A stretch of DNA of 64,000 bases, taken from the NCBI GenBank assembly GCA_029448655.1, contig JACCLO010000012.1, forward strand, positions 1,116,001 to 1,180,000, written 5' to 3'. Made by a program: the position numbers and the translations under genes. Positions 41,452-54,582 of the stretch are shown one piece after another. Every line of letters begins with the position of its first letter. Within the stretch, counting starts at the first letter, position 1. This DNA is from Wolfiporia cocos (lineage: Eukaryota > Basidiomycota > Agaricomycetes > Polyporales > Phaeolaceae). A model generated the notes under the pieces. It saw only the letters and a program-made list of their open reading frames with translations, did no database searches and was not told the origin of the DNA.

Positions 41452-44400
41452 GCTGGACGTTTTGATGATGCTTCCTGGACCATCGCGAACGTCAGCGCGA
41501 GCTATGAGAGACGGTGTTATCTTTTATGAAATAGAAAATTATCGGATGTCATACGTGTCCTGACGAACGTTCCAACAGCTGGCTTGATACTATCTAAATC
41601 TTCGAGAGGGCGGGCACCAGAATAGTAGGAGGGTGTAGACGAGTTGGCGAGCTGATCTCGCTCAGCCTGTGTGATAGAACTCTGTCATACAATCGTGAAG
41701 CAAGCTCAGACAGTGATAGCGCATAGTACATACCAAGAGTAAGCCCTGCATGATTGTCTCTTGCGCTAAGGACACTAGAAGGCTCTGTCGAGCTGTAGGT
41801 GGGACACGAGTACAGCAAGCCCCCTTATATTTTGATTTGTGACCTACATAGTGGTTCCGCAGCGTTTCACAAAGTGGGCTACATCGGCACGAGGCCAAAT
41901 CAGTCAAATGCTAATGCAGTACCAACGGGTGCGCTCGGCTCCTGCACATGTACAGCTGTTTCCACGCATTGTAGCTCAATGAGCATGTCTCATTTACCTA
42001 TATGGCTGCAAAGCCCATACTGCTCCTTCACTTGCCGATATACTCCGCCAAGGAATACCGCTCTCAGCCAGTGGCCATCAAGATTGCGAGGCGAGGAGGA
42101 AACAACCGATCAATCGATCATGCATTCAGGCGCCCGAGGTGAGCGCGCCGGTCACGAGATCGCGCCGGTCACGAGATCGTGCCGGTCACTTTCTTCAGCC
42201 CTTAAGCTTAAGAGTCAGACTGTCGTTATAATTAATCGTTCCGTGCGTCCGAACCTGCCGGCACTGTCGTAGCACACACAGGCAGCAGTTTCTCTCTGAA
42301 ACTCCATGACATAGCTATTGCCATCCTCCGAGGAACGAGTGCCGTTGACCTCAAGCAATTTAACGCGGCCGTTAAAAGCGGGGAAACGTGGTGAAGTAAG
42401 ATACTTGTGAGTGCTCTAACTTGCATTGCGACCGGGCATTTTGATCTGCCTTGACAAATATGGGGAACATACAGTCTCTTACCCCCGTGTTGCAGCATTA
42501 TCTGTGGTCATTGAGTGCTTCTCTTCACTAATCCGCTGTACTTACCTTATGCCAGCTTGAAGGTGTCTCAACGCCTCACTCTGGATCGAGATAACTTGTC
42601 CCCTCGCGATTCTGATCATGCATATGGCAGCATGACAGGTAGCTCGACTCGGCGATATTACTCGGGGACTGAACTGCTCCTGAACTGACCGAATACTCGC
42701 GTGTCTTGTGCGACAACCTCTTTAGTGGCATGCTAACTGTTCAGACAGACCGACAATCTGGCCGAGCTACGACACTTAGCTTGGAACGACGTCCATATTG
42801 AAATATCTGGCGGACATTCCCTTTAGCAGATCGCCTCTTCTTAATTCCTGGACCTGTGTACTACGGCACATCCGCACCCGCTCTGGACTCCTGGCGTCGA
42901 AGGCTCGGGCCGCCATTTTCTGGACCTGGACAGGCCACCGATACTTACGTGTACTCTGCGCCATCTCGTGAGCTATTGTTCTTACGAACGCGATATTGCC
43001 GAGTGACAGACTCATTCATTTGTCTTTCGAAGGTGTCGGTATCTGATGTGCTACTGGTATTCAAATGGTCTTGCGACTATCTTGCGATGGCGTTGCCTGG
43101 ATGCACGTTCCGATCGACATAGTACCTCTTGTGTTGCGGCCTAGATAAGGTCATTGCTTGCAGGTCTACGCAGTCTTGGACCCATGTCGTACGGTACTAG
43201 CGCGTTACAGTCAGAGCAGGCATACTGTCAGAGGCTCAGAGCTCCGTAAGCTATCTAGTGCTATATCTGCTTTATCCAAATGTGAGCAATTCACTCGCGA
43301 TTCGTGTACTGATAGCTCGAAAGCCATAGAATACACGAGACCATCTCGGTCTCCAAACTGCTGCTAAAACATTCTGTAAGCTGGTTATGAGACCATAATT
43401 GTCGTTGCACCACCCGGTATAGCAACGATATCTGTATCCCTCGCAGGCGTTACGACGCCATGTCCTACATCCCTGATCTTCCTTGAGAACTAGATATAAG
43501 TTCAGAAATTGACTGTAGCATAATGTTGATATTACAGGCTGGTGCAAGTCTTTGGTGAGTTAATATACGGCACGTATTTTACAGACTCAGTGTCCCAGCA
43601 TGGTCGCGCAGGATATCATGAAGCAGGACCCGGCGCTTCATGATGTCCAGCCAGACCGTGGAAGGATGTAGTGCGGGTACAGCTAACAACTCAGCCCAAA
43701 TGCAGCAATCAAATATCGCTGGGTGATTGGCTGTGGGTCTTTTTTATCTATGGTTCCTGCCCAGTGAGCAACGTCGCGATCCTGGAGGGCTCATGATAAT
43801 CTGTAGCACCAGGCAGTGCCCACGTTTCGTCACCAGAATGCCAAGCCACGGTCTGCTCTATCTATGCCACGCATATGTACATTATGATGACATTATGGGG
43901 CCAAAGCTTGAAGTTGAAGCTCCAACAGCCAGCGTCAAAGGGCCTAAAGTGAATTAAGTACACTCTCAAGCAGTGTAGACAAAGAGAGGCACCGATAGCG
44001 AAGCGGACAACTACAATACACAGTACGCAGTCTGTGCTATTTACGTGTTTCTCTGTATAGATCCTTGTTCCTGATTGCGACCGACGCGAGAAACCTCATT
44101 CCGAGGACGATGTATATTTGTGTATGCCAAGTATCGCCCCCAGAAACATGATGCACTTGCGCTCCACTTAGCCTATCCTTTTGTCACTCCTTGCGAAAGT
44201 GCTATCTCTGGGCCAACCCTACGTCTTTATCAGTCTATCACTATGCAGTCGATTGCCGCACGCATTGTATCGCCGAACCATATTGCTCTGACTTCCACAT
44301 TCGGTGAGTGGCCCGACTGTCCATCCGTCTGACTTCGCATTCGGTTCCATCCACAAGGCGAGGAGCGCCACTCTGAAGTTGTTACCACAACTGGAGGGGC

Positions 44401-44802
44401 AATATTCTGGCTCGAAAATAGCACAACGCGCCTTGCAAGGATGTCGAGGATTAGGGTTCCCTAGGCAGATAGCTCAGACGTCGTAGCTTACGTAACCTAG
44501 TCATCTTTTCTTCTACTGTCACTACACTGCGTCGTTTACCGCTATGGAACGGGATCTAACGCACTTGTGACCACTGACTACTCACCACCACTCCCAGCAA
44601 CCTTAGTACACGCCTCGTGATGGCGTCGATATGATCTAGTACTTTGGCACACTTCATACGCGACTTGTAAAATGATTTTCCCTCAAGACAAGACATCCAC
44701 CTAACTTTCTATCGGATTTAGAAACAATTTTTGGCTCTGGTTAGTTACGCATATAAACAATCCAGGAAAAAGAGAACCGAAAGCGTCCTCAGTTCATGTA
44801 AG
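41452..44802. other. Intergenic, no gene recognised
   Basis: Short frames only, on both strands, with no domain I recognise. No eIF4G N-terminal sequence is found upstream of 41451. It holds a 17-bp tandem repeat (42145-42189) and a hairpin at 43615-43644 (ATCATGAAGC and GCTTCATGAT, perfect 10-base arms). Confidence 0.5.
42145..42189. repeat. 17-bp tandem repeat
   Basis: Two perfect copies and one partial copy of GCGCCGGTCACGAGATC. Confidence 0.9.
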
Positions 44803-45074
44803 TGTCGAAATTCACGGGAAGGCGCCCGCTCGTGAGGCTACGCGCTCCCTTTCGGACTCCAGGGACTTCGTCTGGATGGGTTAGAAACGCACGGCGTAGG
44901 TACGTACAATCCGTCCCATTTTATACTAACGGTGACTCATCTGCCCGTACCGCCCCGATTATCAGCCCCCCGACTCCCGCCGCGCCCGCCATTTCCGCCT
45001 TAGTGCACTATTGACTCCGATCGATGTGCGACTCCGATCGCACCATCGCGCGCCGAGCGCGTCGACTTCCAACA
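44803..45074 (+). repeat. Solo LTR with target duplication
   Basis: 272 bp, TGTCGAAAT...TTCCAACA, flanked by perfect 5-bp direct repeats GTAAG (44798-44802 and 45075-45079). Homologous along its length to 14933-15190. The duplication and TG...CA ends show LTR-element origin, with the internal region removed by LTR-LTR recombination. Orientation cannot be fixed. Confidence 0.88.
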
Positions 45075-45315
45075 GTAAGCAATCCATGGGACGTCATGTG
45101 AATGCTTATGTGCGCCGTTTCTTGGCATCTACCAAAACTACACGTGCCATTCGTAAAAGATTATATTCGGTATATGCAGCAAGGACATGTCATCCATCTG
45201 GTCTGAAGCGAAGTCCGCTCATTCAATGAAATCCATCACCCACTACACGGAATACAGTCTATGTAGAGGAGATCATGTCGAAATGGTTATGAACAACCTA
45301 AAGGAGTGAGTTGGA

Positions 45316-46974
45316 TTACGGTTTTCTTGGGCTGCAGATGACGACGATGTCTTCATCGGTGTGATTGACACCGACCGATATGCCGTTTGGTGTGGGGAGG
45401 GTACGATCTGCGACAGGCGCTCCATCCGAGCGGCGTACGACGTGAATAGCTTTGATATCCAGCAAATATAATGTCAGTAAGACAAATGCCTTGAGCTGAA
45501 ACGGGGCAACGAAGCGTCCCTTGCACTTAAGGTCACAATAAACCACTGACGCGGGCTGTGTCTGTTATGAGACAACTCACCACTTGCTCTCCGCCTCCCC
45601 AGAACATCTGATGGTTGTTGACTTGCTTTCCACACTTGAAAAACTTGCGGGAGCACCTGCCGTCTTTCGAGAGGAATCGATCCACGCGAAACTCCCATGG
45701 ACGGTCATATATCTCTTCGTCGTGATGGATTGACGAGGTAAGGCCAAACACCCACTCTCCGCTCTTGATGTGATATCCGGACTTATCGGAGGAGAGCAAA
45801 ATAGTGTCCTGCTTAGCGACGCGTGCAATGATGAAGTCGGTGGAGATTCGAAGAGTCTCTTTAACGAGGGAATTCAAAAGGGGAAACCGTGTAGGGCCCA
45901 ACAGATTGGGGTCTGCCTCTAGTAATTGCTTGAAGTCTCCTCCGAACTCCCCCAATACGACTACATCGATCTCTTCCCGAAGACGCGTGATAATTGTTGT
46001 GTTCTGTAGAATATGCGCCAAGCTCCAATATATCGCCCAATTGGGATTCGATTGTGCACCCCATAAAAAACTGAACAGATGCCCGATGACATCCTTTTCC
46101 GAGAATCCTGCCCTGCGCATGCTCTTCACAACTTCGGCGATGAGATCTGGTGGATCTTCGAGACGAACTTCTGTTTTGTCGATCTCAGAAAGGTAGTGGG
46201 AGATGTGAGAGAATAGATTATCGCGTGCCTTCGCGTACTGAGGGAATAGGAATGTGGGGAGTCCTGATGCAAGTAATGCAAACCCACCGTCGTATTGAAA
46301 GAAGTCTTGATACATTTCCTCGATTGGGAAGCTTCGGCCAAAGTATGCCACAGAAGAGCACTTCAAAGCCATTGGGAAGATCAGATCCTGCCATCTCATC
46401 ATAGATCCAGATGGTTCAAGCGTGGCCACGAAAGATGCGAAGCTATCGCAAAGCAGCCTTCCAAATCTGGTCGTGGTACCCTTCACAAAACTCTGCGAGA
46501 TATGGCGAAATGCGATTTGGTAGACATGGGTATCCACTACTGCAGATGTCGCAGCCAGCCTTGATATGCCGAACGCATTTGTTAGAACCATGTTCCGTAT
46601 TGGGTCGAACGAGAAATCCTGAGGAGTTCGCATAACGGCGGCAATGGCTATGGGATCTCCGATAAATGTGACACTACGCCCTGTAATCAACGTCGAAAAT
46701 ACCGCCCCATAGACATCTCTGCATAGGACAATTCATTTTGCTGTACAGGAATATCATTTCAAAAATCTTACCTACAACGGTCTAGGAAGCTGCGTCTGTG
46801 AAGAGCATAATTTAAGCCGTTCCCGATCCATGGCCACATTGAGGGCACACAAGTAGGTCGCCTAATCTCTGAATGTACGGGGCCATACCGTGCAAACGTC
46901 GATATGAGGATACGGGATGCAAGACAGACAGCAAGGAAGACAGTGCATGCGCATAAGGAGGCAACTATCTGCAT
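45316..46974 (-). CDS. Cytochrome P450 monooxygenase
   Basis: Exons (minus strand) 46974-46772, 46718-45581 and 45525-45316; introns of 53 and 55 nt; 516 residues. The N-terminus is a membrane anchor (VASLCACTVFLAVCLASRIL) placing the enzyme on the ER, followed by a Pro-containing hinge. The ExxR motif is KETLR, the following FRVDRF corresponds to the PxRF segment, and the heme loop WGGGEQVCKGR, with the thiolate Cys, is created by splicing of the last intron. The I-helix segment is FLWGAQSNPNWAIYW, lacking the common AGxDT acid/Thr pair; this resembles CYP7/CYP8-type P450s more than classic hydroxylases. The gene looks intact. Its substrate cannot be told from sequence, and no biosynthetic cluster partner is visible nearby. 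Confidence 0.92.
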
Positions 46975-47022
46975 GTTTTGGAAGGAGGGACGTTACGTGT
47001 TTCATCGTGAAGCGCACTGAGG

Positions 47023-47034
47023 TATATATATATA
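47023..47034 (-). promoter_or_regulatory. Probable TATA box of the P450 gene
   Basis: TATATATATATA lies about 50 bases upstream of the P450 start codon, in AT-rich DNA. The position suits a TATA box with a short 5' leader. Confidence 0.5.
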
Positions 47035-47039
47035 GCTGC

Positions 47040-50008
47040 GGAAATAGAACCCGTTGAGATAGCAACCGAGGGGATTCTAGGGCAAATATGATACTTAGAG
47101 ATGAACTGTAGACGCACCCAACAGAATACCTTGAGACGTTCGGTTTTTATATATTGCATGACGACTCGCCTTGCGACAATCACGTACAACGCGGGTCAAA
47201 TAACGCGTAACATATGTAAATGTTCCTCATCTATTAGCTGGCAAAATCTGGCAGGTAAGGTTCGTATTATTGGTGAATCTTGGCTCCTTGGGACGGTCGA
47301 TGCGTTTCACGCGTCTGTGCAAAGCATACGGCCTAGCGCTCTAAGTATAGAAGCTGCTAAAAGACTTCTCCGGAGCTAGCGTCGTACCGATAATCAAAGA
47401 TTCTCTGATACATTGCTGTTCAATTCAATGATACTGAGCGTCTATGGCTCTCACTCTCACGACCAGCCGCCGTAGAGGCATGCGATTACCATTGCCAAGA
47501 CCTTGCAGGCAATGCATATCACACTATCGCGACATTTGCGGAGTGATGAGATAAGCGCTTCAGTACTGAGGTTCTAATTCTGAAACCTGTAGAAATTGTG
47601 GACTTCCAGTGCCAGGGATTAACTATGCATCCAATATAGTGACACAGCACCGCAGAGCCACCTTGAGCACCCATCTTGTGTATATTGTAGAATAAATATA
47701 CCGCGGTGAAATGCATACAGTATAGCTCTGATACTTCTCATTGACTCAGGTCTTGCATTAACCAGGTTGGTATTGAGCGACCACAAGACAAACCGTGCCG
47801 CAGTTTTTACCATTAATTTCCTGTGCACGGGACTGCCTGATGTAACCTTAAAGTTACTAATACATTGATTCGATAGACACTAAAAGCAAATGAGCAGCCA
47901 ATATTAATTATCGATCACCCCCGCCAGCGCTTTCATCATGGAGCTCACCGCCATAATCATATTGTGCTGGTTCAACGTGCCTCCGACGGTTTCTTACGTG
48001 TCCAACTCTGCGCGGCCGACGGAGACATGAATTGGTACACCATCGAGCCAGAATCGGGAACATAATTAGCATCCGTGCGGCATATCAATCAACGCAAGTA
48101 TGTGCATATACTTGTTTGAGCATCGTACAATTGTTCGATCAATTAATAGACTGAACGAAAATGATGCACTGTTTACTATGCATCCTTGTTGCGGCATACA
48201 TGACATGGAATAATTCTGAGAATGATTTACAGACTTCATAACTCAGGCTAACAGAGTAGAAGAAGACGGAGTATTTTGTCTGCTCCGTGAAATAATATTT
48301 AAGTAGTTGCGTGCGTTCAAACTGATTTGCTGGCTGATTAACCGGTGAGCCATAAGAAAAAAGTGTGTATGAGCTCACGTTGCAAGCAAAGCGTAAATGT
48401 AGACTAAAACAATGTGTCAGTATGTTACTAATCAGTTACTGAAATAAATGCTGACCGATGCTCGTGATGAGATACACAAGCAGGCTATCATGTATGGTAG
48501 TATACCGCATTCATGATGAGTGTTTATTGCTCTAAACGGTTGAATATCCCGGGAGAAGCCCACCAATGTTGTTTGAAGCGTCTGTGCAATACTAGCAACA
48601 CGAATGAACTAAGTACTAACAGCAGCAGGCAGGGGAGCTCACCATAGCAGAATGCCTCTGTTCACAATCAACAAGTTCAGCTTGGAGACGAGTATGCATG
48701 TTCTAAAGTACAATGTCTTTCACTTGGGTTGACGATCCTCAGATTGAGACATACAATTGAAGGACGGCACGGAGGCTCTGCAAGATATAGCACAAATACA
48801 TTGCGATCATTGTGTCCGTCACACATTGTACAACCATTACGAGTGTTCCCAACCGCTCATTAGACTACATCACAGAGCATCCAAAAATGTTGAAACAAGA
48901 TTCGAGCGGGGAACCACTTACACGGTCTGTAAAACCAGACCAATTGGGCTTGCTGAATCTGTCTTACCCAATTCAGCTCTGCGAATAACAGCCTCCGGAC
49001 CATGCTGACGAATGTGTCATTAAATTCACAATACAGTAACTTCGACTAGGACGACGCCATTAGTAAGGAAACGCTAAATAAATAAATAAAATATCATTAT
49101 TCGCCTATTGAGGCAACTAATCCATGATGGAGCGTTATTAGAAGCTAATAATATACGAAAGGGAATGAAACATTACCGCATGCGCACACAGACAGCAGGA
49201 GCTGGACAGGATAACAGTTAGCCCTGTTTGGGGTATAATAAGCGTTCATTTACCATGATGATACTCATCACAGAATGAAACATGCGCACTGGCAGCACTT
49301 CTACAGTCACGGGGAGCAACACTTCCAGTCCATTTGTCCTGCGATTTGTTACCGTCAATCTCCACATATTCTGAAACATATTGCCGCGAGCAGAATCCGG
49401 TAGTACACCTACGCTCATTACTAGCCTCAATTTCCCGGTCTCTAGCAACCTTTGAGCGGAAATGAATTATAAAGCTCGTGTATAAATGCAAGAGCTACTC
49501 ACAAAAGTACAAATACCTATCGGTTGATACTTAGCAGTGGTTAAACATTAAAATCATCGGAACACATACAAGGCATTTCAGCATAAAACGATCATAATGG
49601 TAGCTTCGAATATAAAACAAAAGCTGGGCTAGAGCTATTTCATATAGGCTGTACGGAATACATTTGAGATATTGCTGGCGCGGCATACGGGCGAGGTACC
49701 AAGGTACTTACAAAGCATTCAGCACAAAGCTTAAAAAGTCATATGCAAGCGATGGTTCGAATGGCATCATAGACAGTGGAGAATGTTGTAAACAATCAAT
49801 ATCAGAACACTGTGTAAAAAGTTGTCTAGCTTCCCAATTGTCTCTGATGCATGGTGCATCTCGAACACCCGTAGTTTGTGAGGTGGTTGGTCTCGGGCCA
49901 CCGACACGCGTTCTTTCACGGATCATGGATATGGATACTTGTCCTGTCGTGAGTCTCGTCTTCAGCTGCCACATTGCACACCATAAGCTATGAGGGTCTG
50001 CATAGAAT
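47040..50008. other. AT-rich intergenic region, no gene recognised
   Basis: Nearly 3 kb with stop codons in all frames and no frame above about 110 residues. No domain, transposon end or RNA gene was recognised. Confidence 0.55.
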
Positions 50009-50743
50009 CCAGAGGGAGGGACTTCAGTCAATTATCTTAATCTGCCAACTGCCCTTCGCTTAAGAAATCGCAGTTGCGAGCTAGGTTTGCACGCAGATTA
50101 ATCTGCTAACTGCGGCAGATTAATCTACTGTGACAATAAAATGGCACATCCCAGATTCGAACCAAGGACCTTAGCACAGATGAGAATAACAGCATCGCAG
50201 CGTAATTAGCCGACTGAGCCATTGCGGCAACAGGTACCATTGACCAATTAAATATATATAACGCAAATTTTACACACAATTTTCGCAAATCATCAAGGCA
50301 ACTAACTGCTCCAACAAGCATACAGAAATCAATGATAGTGGTAGCTTGATTTACCATGCTTGACCTGGAGCAACTCACCATGGGAAAGCTGAATACACTG
50401 GAATCACAGGTCTTTAGAGGCAGATTCATTTGTATTTGTGTTATGGAAGATGTTAAACTGCGAAAATGAAGTTTACAAAATACTCTATATATTGCTTAAA
50501 ATGGGGACAACACCAGTTGCACTGTAGCTCAGTTGGCTAATTATGCTGCGATGCTGTCATTCTCATCTGTGCTAAGGTCCTTGGTTCGAATCCGGGATGT
50601 GCCATTTTATTGTCACAGTAGATTAATCTGCCGCAGTTAGCAGATTAATCTGCGTGCAAACCTAGCTCGCAACTGCGATTTCTTAAGCGAAGGGCAGTTG
50701 GCAGATTAAGATAATTGACTGAAACTCTACCCAGAGGGAGGGA
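50009..50743. mobile_element. Foldback element of two inverted tRNA-like SINE arms
   Basis: Arms at 50023-50232 and 50512-50723 are inverted and almost identical over about 200 bases. Each has a tRNA-like head with Pol III box A (right arm TAGCTCAGTTGG, 50525-50536; left arm TGGCTCAGTCGG on the minus strand) and box B (GGTTCGAATCC, 50583-50593). Each head is followed by a body with two palindromes GCAGATTAATCTGC or close variants. The heads face each other across about 280 bases of unrelated AT-rich DNA. A 13-bp direct repeat CCAGAGGGAGGGA brackets the whole (50009-50021 and 50731-50743), with seven extra bases at the right end. This looks like one mobile unit or two SINEs joined head to head. 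Confidence 0.75.
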
Positions 50744-53411
50744 TACATGGCGGGTAGGAGGTATATAGCTTACGCCGTGCAGTGAGTCTTCATATTAAAC
50801 GTTGCCGAATGGTTATGAGATCTAAGTATACTATTTTTCTGCCAGTGCTTATTAATTTTCGGTGCTACAATTTGCGAAAATGTGACATCCTCAACGTATT
50901 GCACTTTGTGCTTAGCATGCCGTGCCCGAGCATAGCAGCCGCAGATACTATCAACCCTTCACTGTCAGCAATTTGTAGATTAAATTTCTCATGATGCACA
51001 GGGCTGAGATTCGGAGCAAAAAGCACCTAAAACTGGCACTCTCAGGAAATATATAATTATCTGGTGTTGGCGGTGCGATATGGTTGTCATAGAAGATACG
51101 AAGTGCGCTTTGGTTAATCCAAACACAAATCCTGTGTAAGAATAACCAATGTTTGCGCAGGCCTTCAAAACTAGAGAGTGTAACTGAGCGACACGCTCAT
51201 TAACCGCTCACTAGAGCATCTACGAGCCACAAGGTCTGAAATAGATCAGTCTGCTCACAGCCCTATACTCATATTTATTTACATAGCAACATGTCTGTTA
51301 TCTACGCCAACTAGATGCCGGCGGGTGCCACGCCCCACTGTGCTCATGATGATGCGTGAACACTTTCATGAGGGGTTAGCCGTCTCAGGGTCGGCCCACC
51401 GTGTCTGCAATCTCCTTAGACTGTGAATACCGAGTCTCTGTCGGCATCCATCGTCACATGAAGCTCTGGCATCTGAATTGAGAAGTATCCATACTACCTC
51501 ATCACACTGATCCATGTCTCCTCTGGCTTTATTACCCAAGAGACCCACTTATTGATCATCTCTCTCAACTCACATCATTGAGTATCTCAGAGAAAGTAGG
51601 AGGGAAACAATATGTGAGTTTACTCGGGGTGTAATATCGAAGTATATGCAAGAGGGGCGGTTCTGCTAACATGCACTACTCAGTTCTACTATTGTGACAA
51701 GCACGAGGTTTTTATATATGCCCCGCTATTCGGTTTATTGTGGTCAGGCTTACCATGAGCAACCAATGAATTTAGCAGCTGAGTACTGTAATAGCACACA
51801 AATATTACGGCGCAGCACTGTGTAGTGTCACATTGAAGCAGAGTGGCATTTATGAAAACCAGTACCCCTTGAGTTTATCCAAATAAATGTCCATTATTAT
51901 TAACAGTATCAAGTAACAGAGGTAATCAGATAGAGGGCCTCCCTTCTACCTTGAAAACCTCATCTAGCATAGGATAATGAAGCAACACCCAGAAGCAACT
52001 TAATATGTAACATCCTTAGAGCAGGCATCATGCAAATCAAGTCACACTGTGCAATCAAGGGTACAAGTAATATCCAGTACAAATAACATATTTCTAGCAT
52101 ATAGCTGCATATACATGAGCACAGGTGAATTTTGTTAGACTTTTATTTGGCCCAAGTCACATGGAATCACTTCCACAAAACTTGAGACCGGGTCAGACAC
52201 AGCTAAACTAGCAGTTCTATTGCAGCCATTCATGATATATGGACCCCATATGCTAAAGGATTTCTCAGCATTATATATAATCACCATGTATTTTGCATGT
52301 GCAACATGAAGACCATAGCTTTAGAACTGAGGACAAAGGGTGAGTTTGCGCCATGGCCTACTTGTGTGCCAGGGACTACTGAAACATTGTACTAAGATTA
52401 AGGATGGTTCAGCTTTTCGAAGGATGCCCCAGCACAGGAGCCCACCAATTCAACGGCATGCGATTGCGAATTTCATGATGTGAGATGAGACGATTTCCGC
52501 GCATCTCATGGAAAGAACGTACTAGCTGAGCCATTCTACGCGCTATTAGATTTCCTCCGCCTCTGTTTAACCGCCTGTTAATCAAAATATGCTCATCGTG
52601 ATCCCACGAGTGTCACGGCAGCGGCTCGGGCGGCAACTGCAAGGCGCTGCATACACGCCACAGTGGCGTGTTGCAGAAAATGCTGTATGCCGCCTCGTTC
52701 ACGAGAAAGATGCATGCGATGCTACTACCGCGAAATCTGCTGCTAACGGTCTTGGAATACGTAGCGGGTACTCAATTAACGGACGCCAATGCTCGAACGG
52801 TCCGACACGCGTTCTCGAGAGCGAACGAGCATCCCCCCGAATGATCGAAGAATATGTGAGAAGAAAGCAGAAAACACTCGACATAGACAGAAAGGGATAC
52901 GGACAGAAGCCACACCACGAGGCATCAGCATGGGCGACCCCACGGCGCTCTATACTTGTGCAGTGCACTCCTCATATCGCAGAGACCCATCACGGCACAG
53001 CATCGCACAAAACAATCAGGCTTCCGATATACACCGCATGTGCTGGATCAACAGCCAGCGGTCTCCGGCTCAAATGTCCACTGCCTCATGCGCGCCGCCA
53101 TACATAACAGGCTGCCTGAGTACAGCAAGCAGACGCGCAATGTAGCTGCCTCGTGGGTTCCGCCCGATAACGGCCATGATGCGTCCGGAGGGCACAACGG
53201 GGTGCAGGGCACACTACAGCATGTAGCGACATGGAAAGTACTTTTAGACTGGCCGATGCTCCATGATACAACCCCTCTCACACTTTCATAGCAATCTACG
53301 CTGCGCATACCAGTGATTGCTGAATAGCTATTGAGAAGAAGCACCGACGAATTGTAGTGAGAGCTTTCTGCGCCCATATCAACTCATTGTGTTGAGCAGC
53401 GAAATTAGATT
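50744..53411. other. AT-rich intergenic region, no confident gene
   Basis: Mostly AT-rich with no frame of note to 52.5 kb. From 52589 to 53107 a 172-residue plus-strand frame is open, but overlapping minus-strand frames are similar in length and no domain is visible, so I do not call it. Confidence 0.5.
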
Positions 53412-54044
53412 ATGGCAGATATCGAGATGCACCTTGCCCAGCTCTTAGGGAACATGTCGATAGGCGGAAGGCAGTACAGTGGGGACGTCGTGAGTCGTGC
53501 TTCGTACCGCACTGGCGCTAGGTCTAATTCGCGCCGGCGGCGATCTGGAGAAAGGAAAGCGAAGGGCTGGCCCAGACGGTGCGGCCGCTCATAGACGAGT
53601 CAGACGCACCCATGTCCGAGTCATCCGACACAGAGAACACGACTTACCGGGTGCGCCCATTCCGTGCCGCAGCATATTGACAGGGCTTCGCTGACTCCCG
53701 AGTAACTCTGAGTGTAGCAACTCGCCCCGTTGGCATCCTCAGGCTACACCGCAATCGCCGGAGAGCGGCCTCCATGCGGCTGCGCGCTGGTACAAGCCGT
53801 CCGGGGGCAGATGTGCGCAGGCGGATATCCCACTACCGGCGGGGAGTACCTTGAGACAATCTTCACGCACCGCGAGGCTTTATATACATACCCGGACGGA
53901 CACAGGACATGTGCGATCGGGTTCACCGACCTCGCGATGGACCTTGAGCGTCGCGAGATGCGCGCCGACAGAGATGCGGATGCAGAGGCTGCTGCAGCAT
54001 TCAGACACGAGGCATGGGTCATTGCATCCAGTGGATCGTGGTAG
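53412..54044 (+). CDS. Small protein of unknown function
   Basis: Predicted exons 53412-53489, 53555-53650 and 53718-54044; introns of 65 and 67 nt, both junctions in phase 0; about 166 residues beginning MADIEMHLAQLLGNM. The N-terminal part is Ser/Asp/Glu-rich (SDAPMSESSDTENTTYR) and the C-terminal part holds several Cys (PPCGCALV, QMCAGGYP) and an Arg/Asp/Ala-rich helix near the end. No signal peptide or membrane segment is evident. The first acceptor site was chosen because it alone joins the acidic exon in frame without a stop. I do not recognise the family. The spliced product reads better than any unspliced frame, which is the main support. Confidence 0.55.
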
Positions 54045-54130
54045 ATTATTCTCAGGAAGTCTATAGAATGGACTAGGCGATACCCAAGGAACGGTCGATG
54101 TCAGAAGTCCATCTGGCTATGCTGTTGTAG

Positions 54131-54582
54131 CTAATAACGCTCTGCCGGTGCCGAAGAGCGCAGGCCGTCTTCGAGTGATGCGATGTGAACATTTACGAGC
54201 TGATTGGGACGGAAACGAGCCGAAGTCGCTGCTACCATCCCGATTTGGGATGCCGGACCATACTGCTGACCACCGACGGCATAGTCACGTGAAGAACTAT
54301 GATGGGTGTTTGTGGGTGCTGCGCTGAGCTGAAACACTTTCGGTGGGTACAAATCTCACCTTCCAAACCACATACCTGTACCATAGTGTGGTAAAAAGCC
54401 ACAGAAGCTGAAGATAGACGATTGAGCCTGCGCGGACACGAGGCGCGATTACGAACAGGCTGACAGCTTTGGACTTTGCATTGCGGTGCTCCGACCGAGA
54501 AGCGAGGAGTATGCGTCACTATCATCAGTACTAGTTCAAAAGGCTTGGCGCATGAGTTCTTTACGCGCACAATGGCAGCCAC
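54131..54582 (-). CDS. Possible small gene, unknown function
   Basis: A frame from ATG at 54582 can be joined, by a 47-nt intron (GTATGT...TTTCAG, about 54329-54375) in phase 0, to a Ser/Ala-rich C-terminal exon ending in TAG at 54131. The C-terminal part looks protein-like; the N-terminal part is less convincing, and further upstream exons are possible. No family is recognised. Confidence 0.3.

Noticed and set aside
41799..42272. 157-residue plus-strand frame
   Set aside because: No domain, low-complexity ends and overlap with the 17-bp tandem repeat; not supported.
50525..50606. Functional tRNA gene
   Set aside because: Boxes A and B are good but the acceptor stem pairs at only about four of seven positions and the anticodon arm is irregular; the copy is also duplicated in inverted orientation with a shared body, which fits a SINE.
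52589..53107. 172-residue plus-strand frame
   Set aside because: Minus-strand frames of similar length overlap it; no motif, no start context and no homologous structure seen.
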